Translations under genes and position numbers: made by a program
Assembly (NCBI GenBank): GCA_016213105.1
Contig: JACRBN010000025.1
Location: 124,001 to 188,000 of the forward strand
DNA length: 64,000 nt
Reading direction: 5' to 3'
DNA from: Chloroflexota bacterium
GTDB taxonomy: Bacteria; Chloroflexota; Anaerolineae; Anaerolineales; Villigracilaceae
Notes under the pieces: generated by a model
What the model saw: only the letters and a program-made list of their open reading frames with translations
Databases searched by the model: none
Told to the model about the DNA's origin: nothing
In this document: piece by piece, positions 40,141 through 48,960 of the stretch
How the letters are laid out: the number at the start of each line of letters is the position of its first letter
How positions within the stretch are numbered: the stretch's first letter is position 1

Positions 40141-40701
40141 TTAGAAGATTGCCCCGAGGATGCTGGAGGTGAGGCTCAAAATCCAGGGGGTGAACTGCAT
40201 CCCGATCAGCCCCACGAGCACGCCCAGGATCGCGCCCGCCACGATGTCGGACAGGTAATGCACGCCCATGGCGACCCGCGCCAGCGCGACCAGCGGTGCC
40301 CAGATCCACAGGAGGAGGGCCAGCCAGAGGGGACCCAGCGCGGCGGCGATGGTGGCGATCAAAAAGGCGCGCGCGGCATGACCCGATGGGAAGGAGTGCG
40401 GATCGGTGTTGCGGTAGATACCGCCCCATTCGCCCTCGGGCCGCCGGCGGCGGACGATGAACTTGATGGCCAGCACGAAGATCGCCAGGATGGCGATGCC
40501 CGTGAATTCGAGCACCGACCAATCCTTCCAAAACGGCTGGCGGACGGCGAACCACAGCAGGATGAGCGCCAATCCCCAGAACCACGAGTCGCCCGAGTGC
40601 GCGAAGAAGATGGCAAATGAACGCAGGCGGCCGGGTTTTTCGGCCACGCGCATTTGATCGGAGAGTCGGGCGTCGAGTTCGAGGATGGATTTGAAGGTCA
40701 T
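40141..40701 (-). CDS. PAP2-family phosphatase (undecaprenyl-diphosphatase-like)
   Basis: 186 residues with five or six helices. The three PAP2 motifs are present: KFIVRRRRP near residue 79 (KX6RP-like), PSGHAARAF near 104 (PSGH) and ARVAMGVHYLSDIVAG near 142 (SRX5HX3D-like). It hydrolyses lipid pyrophosphates or phosphates, such as undecaprenyl pyrophosphate, at the outer face of the membrane. AGGAG precedes the ATG. The terminator at 40719 separates it from the upstream gene. Confidence 0.9.
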   Translation of the reverse strand: MTFKSILELDARLSDQMRVAEKPGRLRSFAIFFAHSGDSWFWGLALILLWFAVRQPFWKDWSVLEFTGIAILAIFVLAIKFIVRRRRPEGEWGGIYRNTDPHSFPSGHAARAFLIATIAAALGPLWLALLLWIWAPLVALARVAMGVHYLSDIVAGAILGVLVGLIGMQFTPWILSLTSSILGAIF

Positions 40702-40718
40702 GCTGGCTCCTAAAAAAT

Positions 40719-40749
40719 AAATGTGTCACTCCGGGTGAGTGACACATTT
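40719..40749 (-). terminator. Terminator after the nucleotidyltransferase gene
   Basis: 13-bp stem (AAATGTGTCACTC/GAGTGACACATTT) followed by ATTTTTTAG on the minus strand. Confidence 0.85.
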
Positions 40750-40793
40750 TAATGCAATTTCGCGGTTCTTTTACGCGGCGGCGGATTTAAGGA

Positions 40794-41873
40794 TCAGTCT
40801 GCCGCGGACGTTTTCTTCTTGGGCCTGGCGACGCTCTTTTCCTTGGGCGTGGGTTTGGACTTGGGCGTCTTCGCCGCAGGCTTCTTCACCGATTTGACGC
40901 GCACGGGCGTCTCGACCTCGACAGGCGGGGTCTCGGCCTGGGCGGCGGGTTTCTTCACAGACTTGACGCGCCCGGGTTCCTTCTTTGCGCCTGTCCGCGC
41001 CCTGGGTTTGGCCTCGTCCTTTTTCACGGCGGGCTTGCGGGTTCTGCGGACGGGTTTCGGGGCTGACTCACCCGCTTCTTCGAGCCTGGCGGCGGATTCA
41101 GCCTCGACGCGGGCAGACATGTCTTCGCGCAGCAGTTCGAGCTGGTGCGGCTTGTCCACATCCATGCAGGGTTCGGCGTGCTCCCAGACAATTGGGCGGC
41201 CGGTAATGCCGATGCGTTTGGTGATGCGTTCCACTGCATCTGCCAGGGTGAGGTTGCCCGTGAGGAGCATGAAGAGCGTGCCGAAGCCGATGGTGGCCGC
41301 TTGCCGCAGGGGACTCTTGCGGTTGCCAATCAACTGCTCCCACATGTCGAGATGTTCGGTGGCCATGCGCACGTGCGAAACGTTGATGTCGGCGCCGCAG
41401 ATCTGCATATCCTTGAGTTTGGTGTAGGTGCGGCGGGAATTGGGGAAGCGCGTCTCCATCACATCGCGCGGGCAGACGCCGTAGTAAATATCATCCTGGG
41501 TCTGCATACAGGTCTCGACCAGCCAGTCCACGTGCTCGCTGCGCAGGGCGGGGATGTCGGATGAGACGATCAGCACGTATTCAGCCAGTTCGTTGAGTTC
41601 CAGCACCTTGTTCACACCCGCGACAATGTTCGAAAGCATGCGCCCCTGGTTGGACAGGTAGTACAGCGGTTTCTTGCAGGTCAGGCCGCTCTTGGCCGTC
41701 AGGCCAATGACGATGACATTGTCCACGTTCCTGGCCTCGCTCAGCGCGTCGAGCACCCATTGGATCATGGGCTTGCCCGCGATGTCGAGCAACGCCTTGG
41801 AATTGCCCTGGGCGTACGTGTAGAGTGGATCGTTCGGTTGAGGAATTCCTCCCGCGGTTACGATTGCATCCAT
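40794..41873 (-). CDS. MobA-like NTP transferase with basic Lys/Pro-rich tail
   Basis: 359 residues. The N-terminal nucleotidyltransferase fold opens with MDAIVTAGG and has KALLDIAGKPMIQWVLDAL near residue 25 (the KxxxxxxxKP type motif), SSDIPAL near residue 104 and a late acidic DVDKP (residue ~240) that can bind metal. From about 275 the tail is built of KPAAK and VKSVKKP repeats, nucleic-acid-binding-like. It may transfer a nucleotide to a cofactor or lipid precursor. It lies 57 bases after the 41930 gene; the pair is likely an operon with unknown purpose. Confidence 0.75.
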   Translation of the reverse strand: MDAIVTAGGIPQPNDPLYTYAQGNSKALLDIAGKPMIQWVLDALSEARNVDNVIVIGLTAKSGLTCKKPLYYLSNQGRMLSNIVAGVNKVLELNELAEYVLIVSSDIPALRSEHVDWLVETCMQTQDDIYYGVCPRDVMETRFPNSRRTYTKLKDMQICGADINVSHVRMATEHLDMWEQLIGNRKSPLRQAATIGFGTLFMLLTGNLTLADAVERITKRIGITGRPIVWEHAEPCMDVDKPHQLELLREDMSARVEAESAARLEEAGESAPKPVRRTRKPAVKKDEAKPRARTGAKKEPGRVKSVKKPAAQAETPPVEVETPVRVKSVKKPAAKTPKSKPTPKEKSVARPKKKTSAAD

Positions 41874-41929
41874 TGATGATTCTCCTCGGTCGATTTATGC
41901 CAAAAAATCCGTGCAATAGTGTCAGTGTA

Positions 41930-42835
41930 TTAATTCAATTCCTGCAAACTCGGCTGGAAGCCAAGCTTGTCAATCATCTCGGTATATTCGGCGCTGGTGA
42001 GCGCGCGTCCCTTGCCTGAGACGGCAATCAAGGCCGCTTCCATCATGTTCGTGCCGAAGGAGCGCCCCTCCAGCACGGGTGTGGTGGTCAACAGGTATTT
42101 CACGCCGCATTTGCGGAAGAGTTCCACGTCCTCGGGGGTGGTGGTGTTGGTGACGACGATCTTGCCGCGCATGTCATCGGGCATATAGCGCTTGATGTAG
42201 TGGCAGTCGCCCGCGATCACGGTCGCCCACTGGAATATGTCCGTGTGCTTGGGCTTGCGTTCCTCCTGCTTTTCGCCGGTGGGGTACACCCATTCGAACG
42301 GCAGACGCCCGGCCAGCGGCATGAACAGGGCCGCCATCCACTTGAGCTGTTTGTCTGTGCGCAGCGGGATCGGAATGCCCAGTGAGAACATCAAATCGCC
42401 GAACACACACTCGTAGCCGTTGTCGAGGAAGGAGCGCGTCATGCCCCAGCGGTCGGCGCCGGTCATGATAAAGGCCTTGCGTCCGCGCTGGTCGATGTAA
42501 TCCTTGACGTGTTGATCCAAAAACTCCGCGGATTTGCGTTCAAGCGTGATCTTCAGGCCGGTGCCATCCACGACAGGTGTTTTCTTGATGAAACGCACCA
42601 TGGGCAGGACCGAATAAAGCGGGTACCACTTTTCATCCACCATCAAGCCCAGGTCCCCGCCGCCCACGCCGAAGGCGTCCACGGTGCCGTCGAGTTCCTT
42701 GTATTTCAGGGCGGCAGCTTCCATATCGCCATCGGTGCCGATGCGTTCGATGCTGACCTTTTCACCGAGCAGGGTCACTTCCACAGATTTGTTGCGCTTG
42801 GACGACCCAATGCTGATGCTGACTGCTCGTTTCAT
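41930..42835 (-). CDS. Protein of the family annotated as quinate 5-dehydrogenase
   Basis: 301 residues from the ATG at 42835, preceded by GGAGG. The opening RAVSISIGSSKRNKSVEVTL and the segments GTDGDMEAA and VDAFGVGGGDLGLM are recalled from proteins named quinate 5-dehydrogenase in Firmicutes and Chloroflexota. I see no convincing Rossmann GxGxxG site, so that name may be wrong. The C-terminal half (KIVVTNTTTPEDVELFRKCG) could be a nucleotide or sugar site. Its tight link with a nucleotidyltransferase gene suggests a shared biosynthetic step. Confidence 0.55.
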   Translation of the reverse strand: MKRAVSISIGSSKRNKSVEVTLLGEKVSIERIGTDGDMEAAALKYKELDGTVDAFGVGGGDLGLMVDEKWYPLYSVLPMVRFIKKTPVVDGTGLKITLERKSAEFLDQHVKDYIDQRGRKAFIMTGADRWGMTRSFLDNGYECVFGDLMFSLGIPIPLRTDKQLKWMAALFMPLAGRLPFEWVYPTGEKQEERKPKHTDIFQWATVIAGDCHYIKRYMPDDMRGKIVVTNTTTPEDVELFRKCGVKYLLTTTPVLEGRSFGTNMMEAALIAVSGKGRALTSAEYTEMIDKLGFQPSLQELN

Positions 42836-43321
42836 AGATAAGACCTCCGAGGGAGAGATGCTGTCAGTATACACCAAATCAAAAAGCGGAGACAACCGTC
42901 AAGTTATCGTATGCACCCAAAGATTTTCAGAAAAAGAGAACCTCAGGCAGGATGGTTGAGAACCAATCAAACCAAACTGCCATAACACCCGAGTGCGGTA
43001 TAGAACCTGTCCACTTCAAAGCCGGGAACATCGCCCTCGGTTTGGCAAGAGTGCTCCGCTCACCAGCATCCACATAAAATGTAAAGGGTGCGTTTCAAAT
43101 GAGTCGAGAGAAAGCCGTATCGCGTGTTCCGTTTGAAGGCTTACGGAACAAGAAACGCGTTACAAATTGCAAGGTTCAACTGAAATGAAACGCACCCGTA
43201 TGATGTGTCATGATATGGGTTCCCTGGATTGGCTTTTTGTTCTGCAAAACAAAGGCACCACGCCTTGCGCTCATTACCGCTTTTTTCATCCTCTCCACTT
43301 AGCGGCAACTAAAGTGCATCC
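42836..43321. other. 486-bp gap with repeats, no gene seen
   Basis: It holds the 17-base repeat CACCCGAGTGCGGTATA (42986-43002), also found at 44300-44315 and 51077-51093, and the 112-bp inverted-repeat element at 43086-43197. No credible open frame was found. Confidence 0.55.
43086..43197. repeat. 112-bp element with 12-bp perfect terminal inverted repeats
   Basis: GGGTGCGTTTCA (43086-43097) and its exact inverse (43186-43197). A nested hairpin (GTTCCGT/ACGGAAC) lies inside. It has MITE-like or structured-RNA geometry. Confidence 0.65.
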
Positions 43322-44209
43322 TCAGTCCAATATCCCGATCCCAGCCAGCTTCTCGATCACACCCACCACGGCGGAGTTGTCCAACTCGCCCATGCCGAGC
43401 TCGATCATCTGCTCGTAGAAGCGGGCGTTTTCCTGTGCGGATGAAACGGGGATGTCGTACTCGCGCGCGGTTTCGAGGATGATGCGCAAATCCTTGAGCT
43501 GCATGTGGGCCTTGAAGCCCGGGCTGCGGTTGCCGTCGAACAGGCGCGGCGGCTTGACGTCCAGCGTCCAGCACTGGGCCGCGCCCGCCTTGATCGCATC
43601 CACCACCTTGCGTGGATCCACGCCCGCCTTCTTCGCGAAGACCAGCAGTTCGCCCATCGCCACCATCTGCGCCGCGACCATGATCTGGTTGGCGGCCTTG
43701 GCCACCTGTCCCGCGCCCGCATCGCCGACGTGGGTGATGGTTTTGCCCATCGCCTGGAAGACCGGCAGCACCTTCTCCAGCGCGGACGCTTCGCCGCCGA
43801 CCATGATGGTCAGCGTGGCGTTGCGTGCGCCGATGTCGCCGCCCGAGACGGGCGCATCCAACGCCTGCACGTCGACCTTCGCCAGCTCCGCTGCGATATG
43901 ACGGGCCACGGCCGGCTTGATGGTGGAATTGTCGACCATCACCAGCCTGGGGTGCGCGCCCGCGAGGATGCCGTTTTCGCCCAGAGCCACCCGCTCCACG
44001 TCGGGGGAATCGGGCAGGTTGGTGAAGACCACGTCCACCTGCGCGGCGACCTCGGCGGGAGAGTTGGCGGCGGTGGCCCCTTCGGCGATGAGTTCATCCA
44101 CGGCAGCGCGGGAGCGGTTGTGGACGATAACGGGAAATCCCGCCTTGAGGATGTTGCGGGCGATGGACTTGCCCATCAGCCCGAGACCAATATATCCGAC
44201 TTTGAGCAT
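43322..44209 (-). CDS. Beta-hydroxyacid dehydrogenase, tartronate semialdehyde reductase-like (GarR)
   Basis: 295 residues. NAD(P) motif GLGLMGKSIARNIL near residue 8, substrate motif DAPVSGGDIGA near residue 118, and the catalytic Lys in GAGQVAKAANQIM near residue 167 are all present. The family reduces 2-hydroxy-3-oxopropionate, succinic semialdehyde or 3-hydroxyisobutyrate relatives. Exact substrate cannot be read. It stands alone; downstream (minus) is the 42836-43321 repeat gap. Confidence 0.85.
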   Translation of the reverse strand: MLKVGYIGLGLMGKSIARNILKAGFPVIVHNRSRAAVDELIAEGATAANSPAEVAAQVDVVFTNLPDSPDVERVALGENGILAGAHPRLVMVDNSTIKPAVARHIAAELAKVDVQALDAPVSGGDIGARNATLTIMVGGEASALEKVLPVFQAMGKTITHVGDAGAGQVAKAANQIMVAAQMVAMGELLVFAKKAGVDPRKVVDAIKAGAAQCWTLDVKPPRLFDGNRSPGFKAHMQLKDLRIILETAREYDIPVSSAQENARFYEQMIELGMGELDNSAVVGVIEKLAGIGILD

Positions 44210-44253
44210 GGAGTGACTCCTTTGGGAAAGTTGAGCGAATTATATAATACCCA

Positions 44254-44315
44254 CGGGTGAAAATTGCGTTTTCCTCCCTCTAAAAGAGCGCAATTTTCAC
44301 CCGAGTGCGGTATAA
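44254..44315. repeat. Inverted repeat with 15-bp arms carrying the CACCCGAGTGCGGTATA repeat
   Basis: CGGGTGAAAATTGCG (44254-44268) pairs with 44289-44303. The 24 bases 44292-44315 are the exact inverse of 51077-51100 at the end of herA. Confidence 0.75.
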
Positions 44316-44330
44316 CGCGGCCACCCCCGC

Positions 44331-44430
44331 GTTGAGCGGAGTGAGCCGATAGGCGAACACAGTCGAAACACCGAGATGCCCTTCGACTGCGGCTTCGCAA
44401 CTTGCGCTCCGCCTCCGCTCAGGGCGAAGA
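44331..44430. repeat. GAGCGGAGTGAGCC / CTTCGACTGCGG dispersed repeats
   Basis: Two copies of the CTGAGCGGAG/CTTCGACT family facing each other (TTGAGCGGAGTGAGC and CCTCCGCTCAGGGCGAAG), filling the rest of the 44210-44484 gap. Confidence 0.5.
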
Positions 44431-44437
44431 TAAAAAA

Positions 44438-44464
44438 AGCCTGCCTCTTTCGCAGAGGCAGGCT
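44438..44464 (-). terminator. Terminator after the SIMPL gene
   Basis: 11-bp stem AGCCTGCCTCT/AGAGGCAGGCT with a 5-base loop and TTTTTTTATC on the minus strand. Confidence 0.9.
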
Positions 44465-44484
44465 CAAGGGTCGGAGAAATCAGG

Positions 44485-45201
44485 TTACTTGATTTCGTAG
44501 GTCATGCTGACGGTGACGGTCAGGGTCAACTGGCCGGGCTGGATCGGCACCGAAACGTCCGCGGCCATCGCGCCGCCGCCGCCCTTGCCGCCCGCGTAAG
44601 CCACGGGGCTGGGGATGCTGTCGTAAAAGCCGATGTTCTGCACAGCGCCGAGCGTCACGCCCGCCACGTCGGCCAATTCCTGGGCCTGCGTTTGGGCGCT
44701 CTTGACCGCCTCGTCGCGGGCCTGCTTGAGGGCCTCGGTCTTGTCGGCCACGTCGAACTGGATGCTGTTGACGGTGTTCACGCCAGCAGCAATCACGCTG
44801 TCGAGCAGATCGCCCAGATTGGACAGGTCGCGGATTGTCACGTAGACGGTATTATCGACCACGTAGGTGGTGCCCGTCACCAGCCCTTCGGGGCTGTACT
44901 GGGTGGACGGCCAGATGCTGAAGTTGGTGGTGCGTATGTCGTTCTCATCGATGCCGAGTTGCTTGAGGGCCTCGATCACCCGCTGGGTCTGGGCATTGTT
45001 GCTCGAAACGGCCTCCGAAGCGCTCGGATCCTCCGAGTGTACGCCCAGATAAATGTAGGCAATGTCGGGGGTCAAGCTCACGGTGCCAACGCCGTTCACG
45101 TTCATGGTGCGCGGCGCAGGCTGGCCGGCAGCCGTGCCGCAGGCGCTCAACAGGGTGGCGAGCACGAGCATGGCTGCGATCAGGAAATGGAATTTTTTCA
45201 T
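44485..45201 (-). CDS. SIMPL-domain (DUF541) lipoprotein
   Basis: 238 residues from the ATG at 45201 (AAGGAG upstream). Lipobox LLSACG puts the Cys near residue 21. The SIMPL domain follows: RTMNVNGVGTVSLTPDIAYI near residue 32, an SSNNAQTQRVIEALKQLGI helix, and EALKQARDEAVKSAQTQAQE near residue 153. Family members are periplasmic or surface proteins of unclear role. A short Gly/Ala patch precedes the last strand. It diverges from nurA. Confidence 0.9.
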   Translation of the reverse strand: MKKFHFLIAAMLVLATLLSACGTAAGQPAPRTMNVNGVGTVSLTPDIAYIYLGVHSEDPSASEAVSSNNAQTQRVIEALKQLGIDENDIRTTNFSIWPSTQYSPEGLVTGTTYVVDNTVYVTIRDLSNLGDLLDSVIAAGVNTVNSIQFDVADKTEALKQARDEAVKSAQTQAQELADVAGVTLGAVQNIGFYDSIPSPVAYAGGKGGGGAMAADVSVPIQPGQLTLTVTVSMTYEIK

Positions 45202-45326
45202 GGGATACTCCTTTGAAGTTGTGTTCATGCCTCGATGACGCTGCCCGCGCCAAAAAGTTCCCGTTTGCTGCTTGTGTTTTCATCTGTTTGTCGGTAAAAT
45301 TTTGTACAAATGTTCTAAAGGATGAC

Positions 45327-46532
45327 ATGCCAATAGACTACCAGCAAATCTACACCCAGATCAAAGCCATCGGCCAGGGCGCCAGGGAACGGCAAAAGAA
45401 AAAGGAGGAAAGACAGGCCCAGGCGCGCGAATTGCTGTCTGTCTACGCGTCCCGGTTGGATGAGCTGCGGAACAAGGTGGATTCCGCCAAAGCGGTGGAT
45501 GCCAACATCCGCTGCGCGCTGCCGTTGAATGAGCCGCTCACCTTTGCCGGGCCCGCGCCTGACTCCGTTAAAGAAGCCACCCTCACCCACAGGGTCGCTA
45601 CGCTGATCGCCGCCGACGGGTCGCAGATCAACCCCGACCGCCACGCCGCGGTGCAATTCGGTCTGATCAACGTCGGCGCGATCATCCTGAAACTGAACTC
45701 GGGGGAGGCGCCCACAATCGCCACTGACAGCGAACTGCTCTACGGCGACGACCTGCTGCCCAACGGCATCCCCCTGTCCGACGGCATGGTGGCCCTGCGC
45801 CGCGACCTGAAGGAACGCTCCGCCCTGGACGAACTCTCGCAGGGCATGGCGGGCGAGGTGGTCACCTTCACCGACGGCCCCATCGAATTGTGGGGCGCAC
45901 AGGGCGAGGATGCCCGCTCCTATTTCGAGTTTTTGGAAAAATACAAGACCCTGCTTTCGCGCCTGCAATCGCGCGGAGTCATCACCGCGGGCTACGTGGA
46001 CAAGCCCGCCGCCGACCTGGTAATCCGTTTGCTCGAAATCGCCTCGGCGGACCAGGAACAGATGCAGAAAATCCGCGACTTCCATCCCCTGCGCGGCGTG
46101 AGCGACCGCTGGCTGTTCGGCGCCAGGGAGGAGTCGCTCCTGCCACCCGGTCATCGCTCGGCGGTCTTCAAGATCCAATCCAGCGCGGAGAAGAATTACA
46201 AGGGCGTACTCGAATTGCACTTCTTCTATCTCAACGTCGGTGCGGAGGGACATCCCTGGCCCGTGCGCGTCGAGGTCCCCAAATGGGTGGTGGACGAGCC
46301 TGCCAGCCTGGACCTGCTCCACGCGGTGCTGGTCGAACAGTGCCGCATGATGGGCAGCCGACCGTACCCGTACCTGCTGCACCGTGCGCACGAGACGGCC
46401 GTCGTCAAAATGGAAGAGAAACAGCAGATCGAACAGATGCTTTCGATGGAATTGCGCCGCAACAACGAAGAGACCGACGAAGGTTCGTACAAACAGTCCG
46501 CGAAGGGATTGCAGGGCAGAACAAGAATGTGA
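45327..46532 (+). CDS. nurA: NurA-domain 5'-3' nuclease
   Basis: 401 residues from the ATG at 45327 (AAAGGA upstream; a TAAAAT lies at 45295-45300). The NurA signature is present: IAADGSQINPDRH near residue 94 (catalytic Asp), FTDGPIELW near residue 180 (second Asp) and VITAGYVDKPAADLVIR near residue 218. An N-terminal coiled-coil stretch (RQKKKEERQAQARE) is typical. In archaea and several bacteria NurA works with the HerA helicase to resect DNA ends. Here the HAS-barrel gene and herA lie downstream, supporting the assignment. Confidence 0.9.
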   Translation: MPIDYQQIYTQIKAIGQGARERQKKKEERQAQARELLSVYASRLDELRNKVDSAKAVDANIRCALPLNEPLTFAGPAPDSVKEATLTHRVATLIAADGSQINPDRHAAVQFGLINVGAIILKLNSGEAPTIATDSELLYGDDLLPNGIPLSDGMVALRRDLKERSALDELSQGMAGEVVTFTDGPIELWGAQGEDARSYFEFLEKYKTLLSRLQSRGVITAGYVDKPAADLVIRLLEIASADQEQMQKIRDFHPLRGVSDRWLFGAREESLLPPGHRSAVFKIQSSAEKNYKGVLELHFFYLNVGAEGHPWPVRVEVPKWVVDEPASLDLLHAVLVEQCRMMGSRPYPYLLHRAHETAVVKMEEKQQIEQMLSMELRRNNEETDEGSYKQSAKGLQGRTRM

Positions 46533-46533
46533 T

Positions 46534-46655
46534 GTCGTTGCGAGGGTTGAGACGCAATAGCGTTGAAATCCCGAAGCAACCTCCCGATTCTGGGAAATCC
46601 TAAAATGACGTGTATGAGATTGCTTCGGCGGAAGAACACCGCCTCGCAATGACGG
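46534..46655. repeat. REP-like inverted repeat
   Basis: Starts TGTCGTTGCGAGGGTTGAGA and ends GCCTCGCAATGACGG. It lies between nurA and the HAS-barrel gene. Confidence 0.78.
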
Positions 46656-46665
46656 AGATAACCTC

Positions 46666-47262
46666 ATGACCCAAATCGAAATCGGACGATTACTGCGCGC
46701 AGGCACGACGGGCTTCATTGCGGGCTGCCGCGTCTCGCAATTGGACGCGCCCGCGTTTGGCGCCCTGGTGCGTGCGCCCCTGACCGACACGTATCAGGTC
46801 TACGGTCTGATCTACGACATCCACATCGACGATGATGGGCTGGTGCGCCAGTTGGTCACCGCGGATAACGTCAGCGAAGAGGTGCTGCGCGACAACCGCG
46901 AGCGCCGCATCGTGCCGGTCGAGATGTCCGTGCTGGCTGTCGGCTATGAGCAGGATGGGAAGGTATTCCACCTCCTTCCGCCGCGCCCGCCGCTCAGCCT
47001 GGATGTGATCTACGCCTGCGAACCCGATGAAGTCAAACGCTTCGTCACGGCGGGACGCTTCGGCTACTTCCGCCACATCCTGCGCGCCAGCGACCTGCCC
47101 ATCGGCGAACTGCTGGCCGCGCACCTCCAGCAGGTGCGTGAGCAGGTCAACGACCCGAAGTGGGCCGAGGCCGCCACCCATGAATTGATCTCGCTCCTGC
47201 GCGACGACTATCCCACCCTGATGAGCGTGTTGGGCGCGTTGGGCGAAGTGATTTCATCCTGA
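46666..47262 (+). CDS. HAS-barrel domain protein of the nurA-herA set
   Basis: 198 residues. Opening EIGRLLRAGTTGFIAGCRVS and the beta-rich segment FGALVRAPLTDTYQVYGLIY fit the HerA/ATP-synthase barrel domain found as a separate gene beside nurA and herA in cyanobacteria and Chloroflexota. The C-terminal half is helical. It probably bridges NurA and HerA or adapts the complex. The last codons and the TGA stop lie inside a dispersed repeat (TTCATCCTGAGCGGAG). GGAG precedes the start. Confidence 0.7.
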   Translation: MTQIEIGRLLRAGTTGFIAGCRVSQLDAPAFGALVRAPLTDTYQVYGLIYDIHIDDDGLVRQLVTADNVSEEVLRDNRERRIVPVEMSVLAVGYEQDGKVFHLLPPRPPLSLDVIYACEPDEVKRFVTAGRFGYFRHILRASDLPIGELLAAHLQQVREQVNDPKWAEAATHELISLLRDDYPTLMSVLGALGEVISS

Positions 47263-47465
47263 GCGGAGCGAGGCGTGGTGGTCGAGTAGGTCGGCACTCT
47301 TCCGACCGTATCGAGACCCAGCCGAGCGCAGTCGAAGGATGGCTGGTGCGCTTCTTGTTGGTCGTCTGTTAGTATCCACCTTTTGTATTCCTGGCACTTT
47401 AAATTCCTACTGACATCTGCCCTTCGACTACGCCGCTATCGCGGCTCCGCTCAGGGCGAACACAT
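47254..47465. repeat. CTGAGCGGAG/CTTCGACT repeats
   Basis: Two copies, TCATCCTGAGCGGAGCG ... AGTCGAAGGATGG and CCCTTCGACTACGCC ... GCTCCGCTCAGGGCG, flank about 70 bases without features. The first copy supplies the stop codon of the HAS-barrel gene. Confidence 0.6.
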
Positions 47466-47477
47466 TCTGGAGATTGC

Positions 47478-48905
47478 TTGAAGAATAGACTCCCTCTTTT
47501 GCTGATCGGACTTGGCATCCTGCTCGCCGCCGTATCGCTGCTGGCCGACTTTATCGGCTTGGGCGATCATGGCGGGATTCCAGCCGTGCAAATCCTCGGC
47601 GCGGAGGCGGGAGTCGTGCTGGCGCTGGCGGGGCTGGGGCTGAGAATCCGCCAACAGAACCAGGAGCAACTGTCGGCGGGGGGGCCGCGGGGAGTCTTTG
47701 CCTGGGCGCTGAAGCCCATCCTCACCTGGGTCGTGCTCGGGTTCGTCATCGCTTATTTGCTGTGCTTCGTCGCGCCCGCCCTTTACAACTCCGACCTCAA
47801 GTTCCACTACTTCACCGATTACATCCGCGAGCGCGAGAAGATCGGATTCGACACGCGCCTGATCCTCGAACACATCGGCCACTGGTACACGGGCGACCAG
47901 ACGCCCAAGTATCTCTTCCCGCCGTTGACTACGATCCTGTTCACGCCGCTGCTGCTGTTGCGCTTTCCGTATACCTACTACGTCTCGACGGTCGTGACGC
48001 TGGTCAGCTTTGCGGCGCTCAACCTGTTCCTGCCGCTGGCGATGCTCAAGAGGGAGGATCGTCCGCTGCTGTTCTTCGTGCTGGGCGTTTCCGTTTTTTC
48101 GTACGGCCTGCAATTCGAACTCGAAACGGGACAGTTCTACACGCTGGCCATGCTGTTGAGCGTGGCAGCGCTTTACATTTTTCACAGGCAGCCCGCCTGG
48201 CGCATCTTCGCCTACATTTTGTTTTGCGTTTCAGTGCAGCTCAAGGTCTTCCCCGCCATCTTCGTCTTTCTGTTTGTGGATGACTGGCGCGATTGGAGGG
48301 CCAACCTGAAACGCTTCGCCGCGCTCGGGCTGGCGAATTTCCTGCTGCTGTTCCTGTTGGGCTTTTCCTATTTTCAGTTATTCGTCACGCGCCTGTTGGG
48401 CAGCCTGGGCAACCTCGAAGTGCGCTACAACCACTCCATCACGGTCTACATCCACAACCTGGCGGGGACGAATGCGTGGGTCGGCGCGAACGCGGACCTG
48501 CTCAAGGCCGCGCTGTTTGCCTGGTTCCTGCTGTGCTTCGCCGCGGTCCTGTTCCTGGCCTGGAAGCGCAACATGCGCGGTTTGGATACGACCCTGCTGA
48601 TGGTCAGCCTGATCGGCGGCCTGATCCTGCCCACCATCAGTCACGACTACAACCTGCCGCTGCTGGCCCTGCCCTTCCTGCTCTGGACCTCGAGCCTGCG
48701 CCTGCCCGAGCGGCCGTGGACCCGGCTGCTGGCCATCCTGCTGCTCACGACCGCCTCCTTCGCCTTCGCCGTGACCCTGTTCCCATCCAATGCGCGGCCC
48801 GCCGCCCTGGAGAATTCCCTGCCCGCGCTGATGATGATCCTGACAGCAGTGACGGGGTTGGGATTTATGCAAAGACGGTATGAACTGGAGTCCAAAGTCT
48901 CCTGA
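47478..48905 (+). CDS. GT87/DUF2029 membrane glycosyltransferase
   Basis: 475 residues with about ten membrane helices. The TTG start is supported by GGAG 7 bases upstream. The loop with DTRLILEHIGHWYTGDQTPK, then KYLFPPLTTILFTPL, is typical of the GT-C-fold DUF2029 family (mannosyl- or arabinosyltransferases using polyprenyl-phosphate sugars), where an acidic residue in the first outer loop is catalytic. It would extend glycolipids or wall glycans. It interrupts the nurA-herA set. Confidence 0.8.
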   Translation: MKNRLPLLLIGLGILLAAVSLLADFIGLGDHGGIPAVQILGAEAGVVLALAGLGLRIRQQNQEQLSAGGPRGVFAWALKPILTWVVLGFVIAYLLCFVAPALYNSDLKFHYFTDYIREREKIGFDTRLILEHIGHWYTGDQTPKYLFPPLTTILFTPLLLLRFPYTYYVSTVVTLVSFAALNLFLPLAMLKREDRPLLFFVLGVSVFSYGLQFELETGQFYTLAMLLSVAALYIFHRQPAWRIFAYILFCVSVQLKVFPAIFVFLFVDDWRDWRANLKRFAALGLANFLLLFLLGFSYFQLFVTRLLGSLGNLEVRYNHSITVYIHNLAGTNAWVGANADLLKAALFAWFLLCFAAVLFLAWKRNMRGLDTTLLMVSLIGGLILPTISHDYNLPLLALPFLLWTSSLRLPERPWTRLLAILLLTTASFAFAVTLFPSNARPAALENSLPALMMILTAVTGLGFMQRRYELESKVS

Positions 48906-48942
48906 CTTTGGACTCCCAACGACGGGAGTCGTTGGTCTCCAT
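48889..48942. repeat. GGAGTCCAAAGTCTCC-type inverted repeat
   Basis: Nested inverted blocks (GGAGTCCAAAGTC / GACTTTGGACTCC, then CAACGACGGGAGTCGTTG). It overlaps the end of the GT87 gene. Relatives lie at 54914-54970 and about 55730. Confidence 0.65.
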
Positions 48943-48960
48943 TTTCAAAACGAGGTTCCC

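Noticed and set aside
45315-46790. A 491-codon antisense frame over nurA
   Set aside because: No recognisable motif, while the plus strand has clear NurA motifs.
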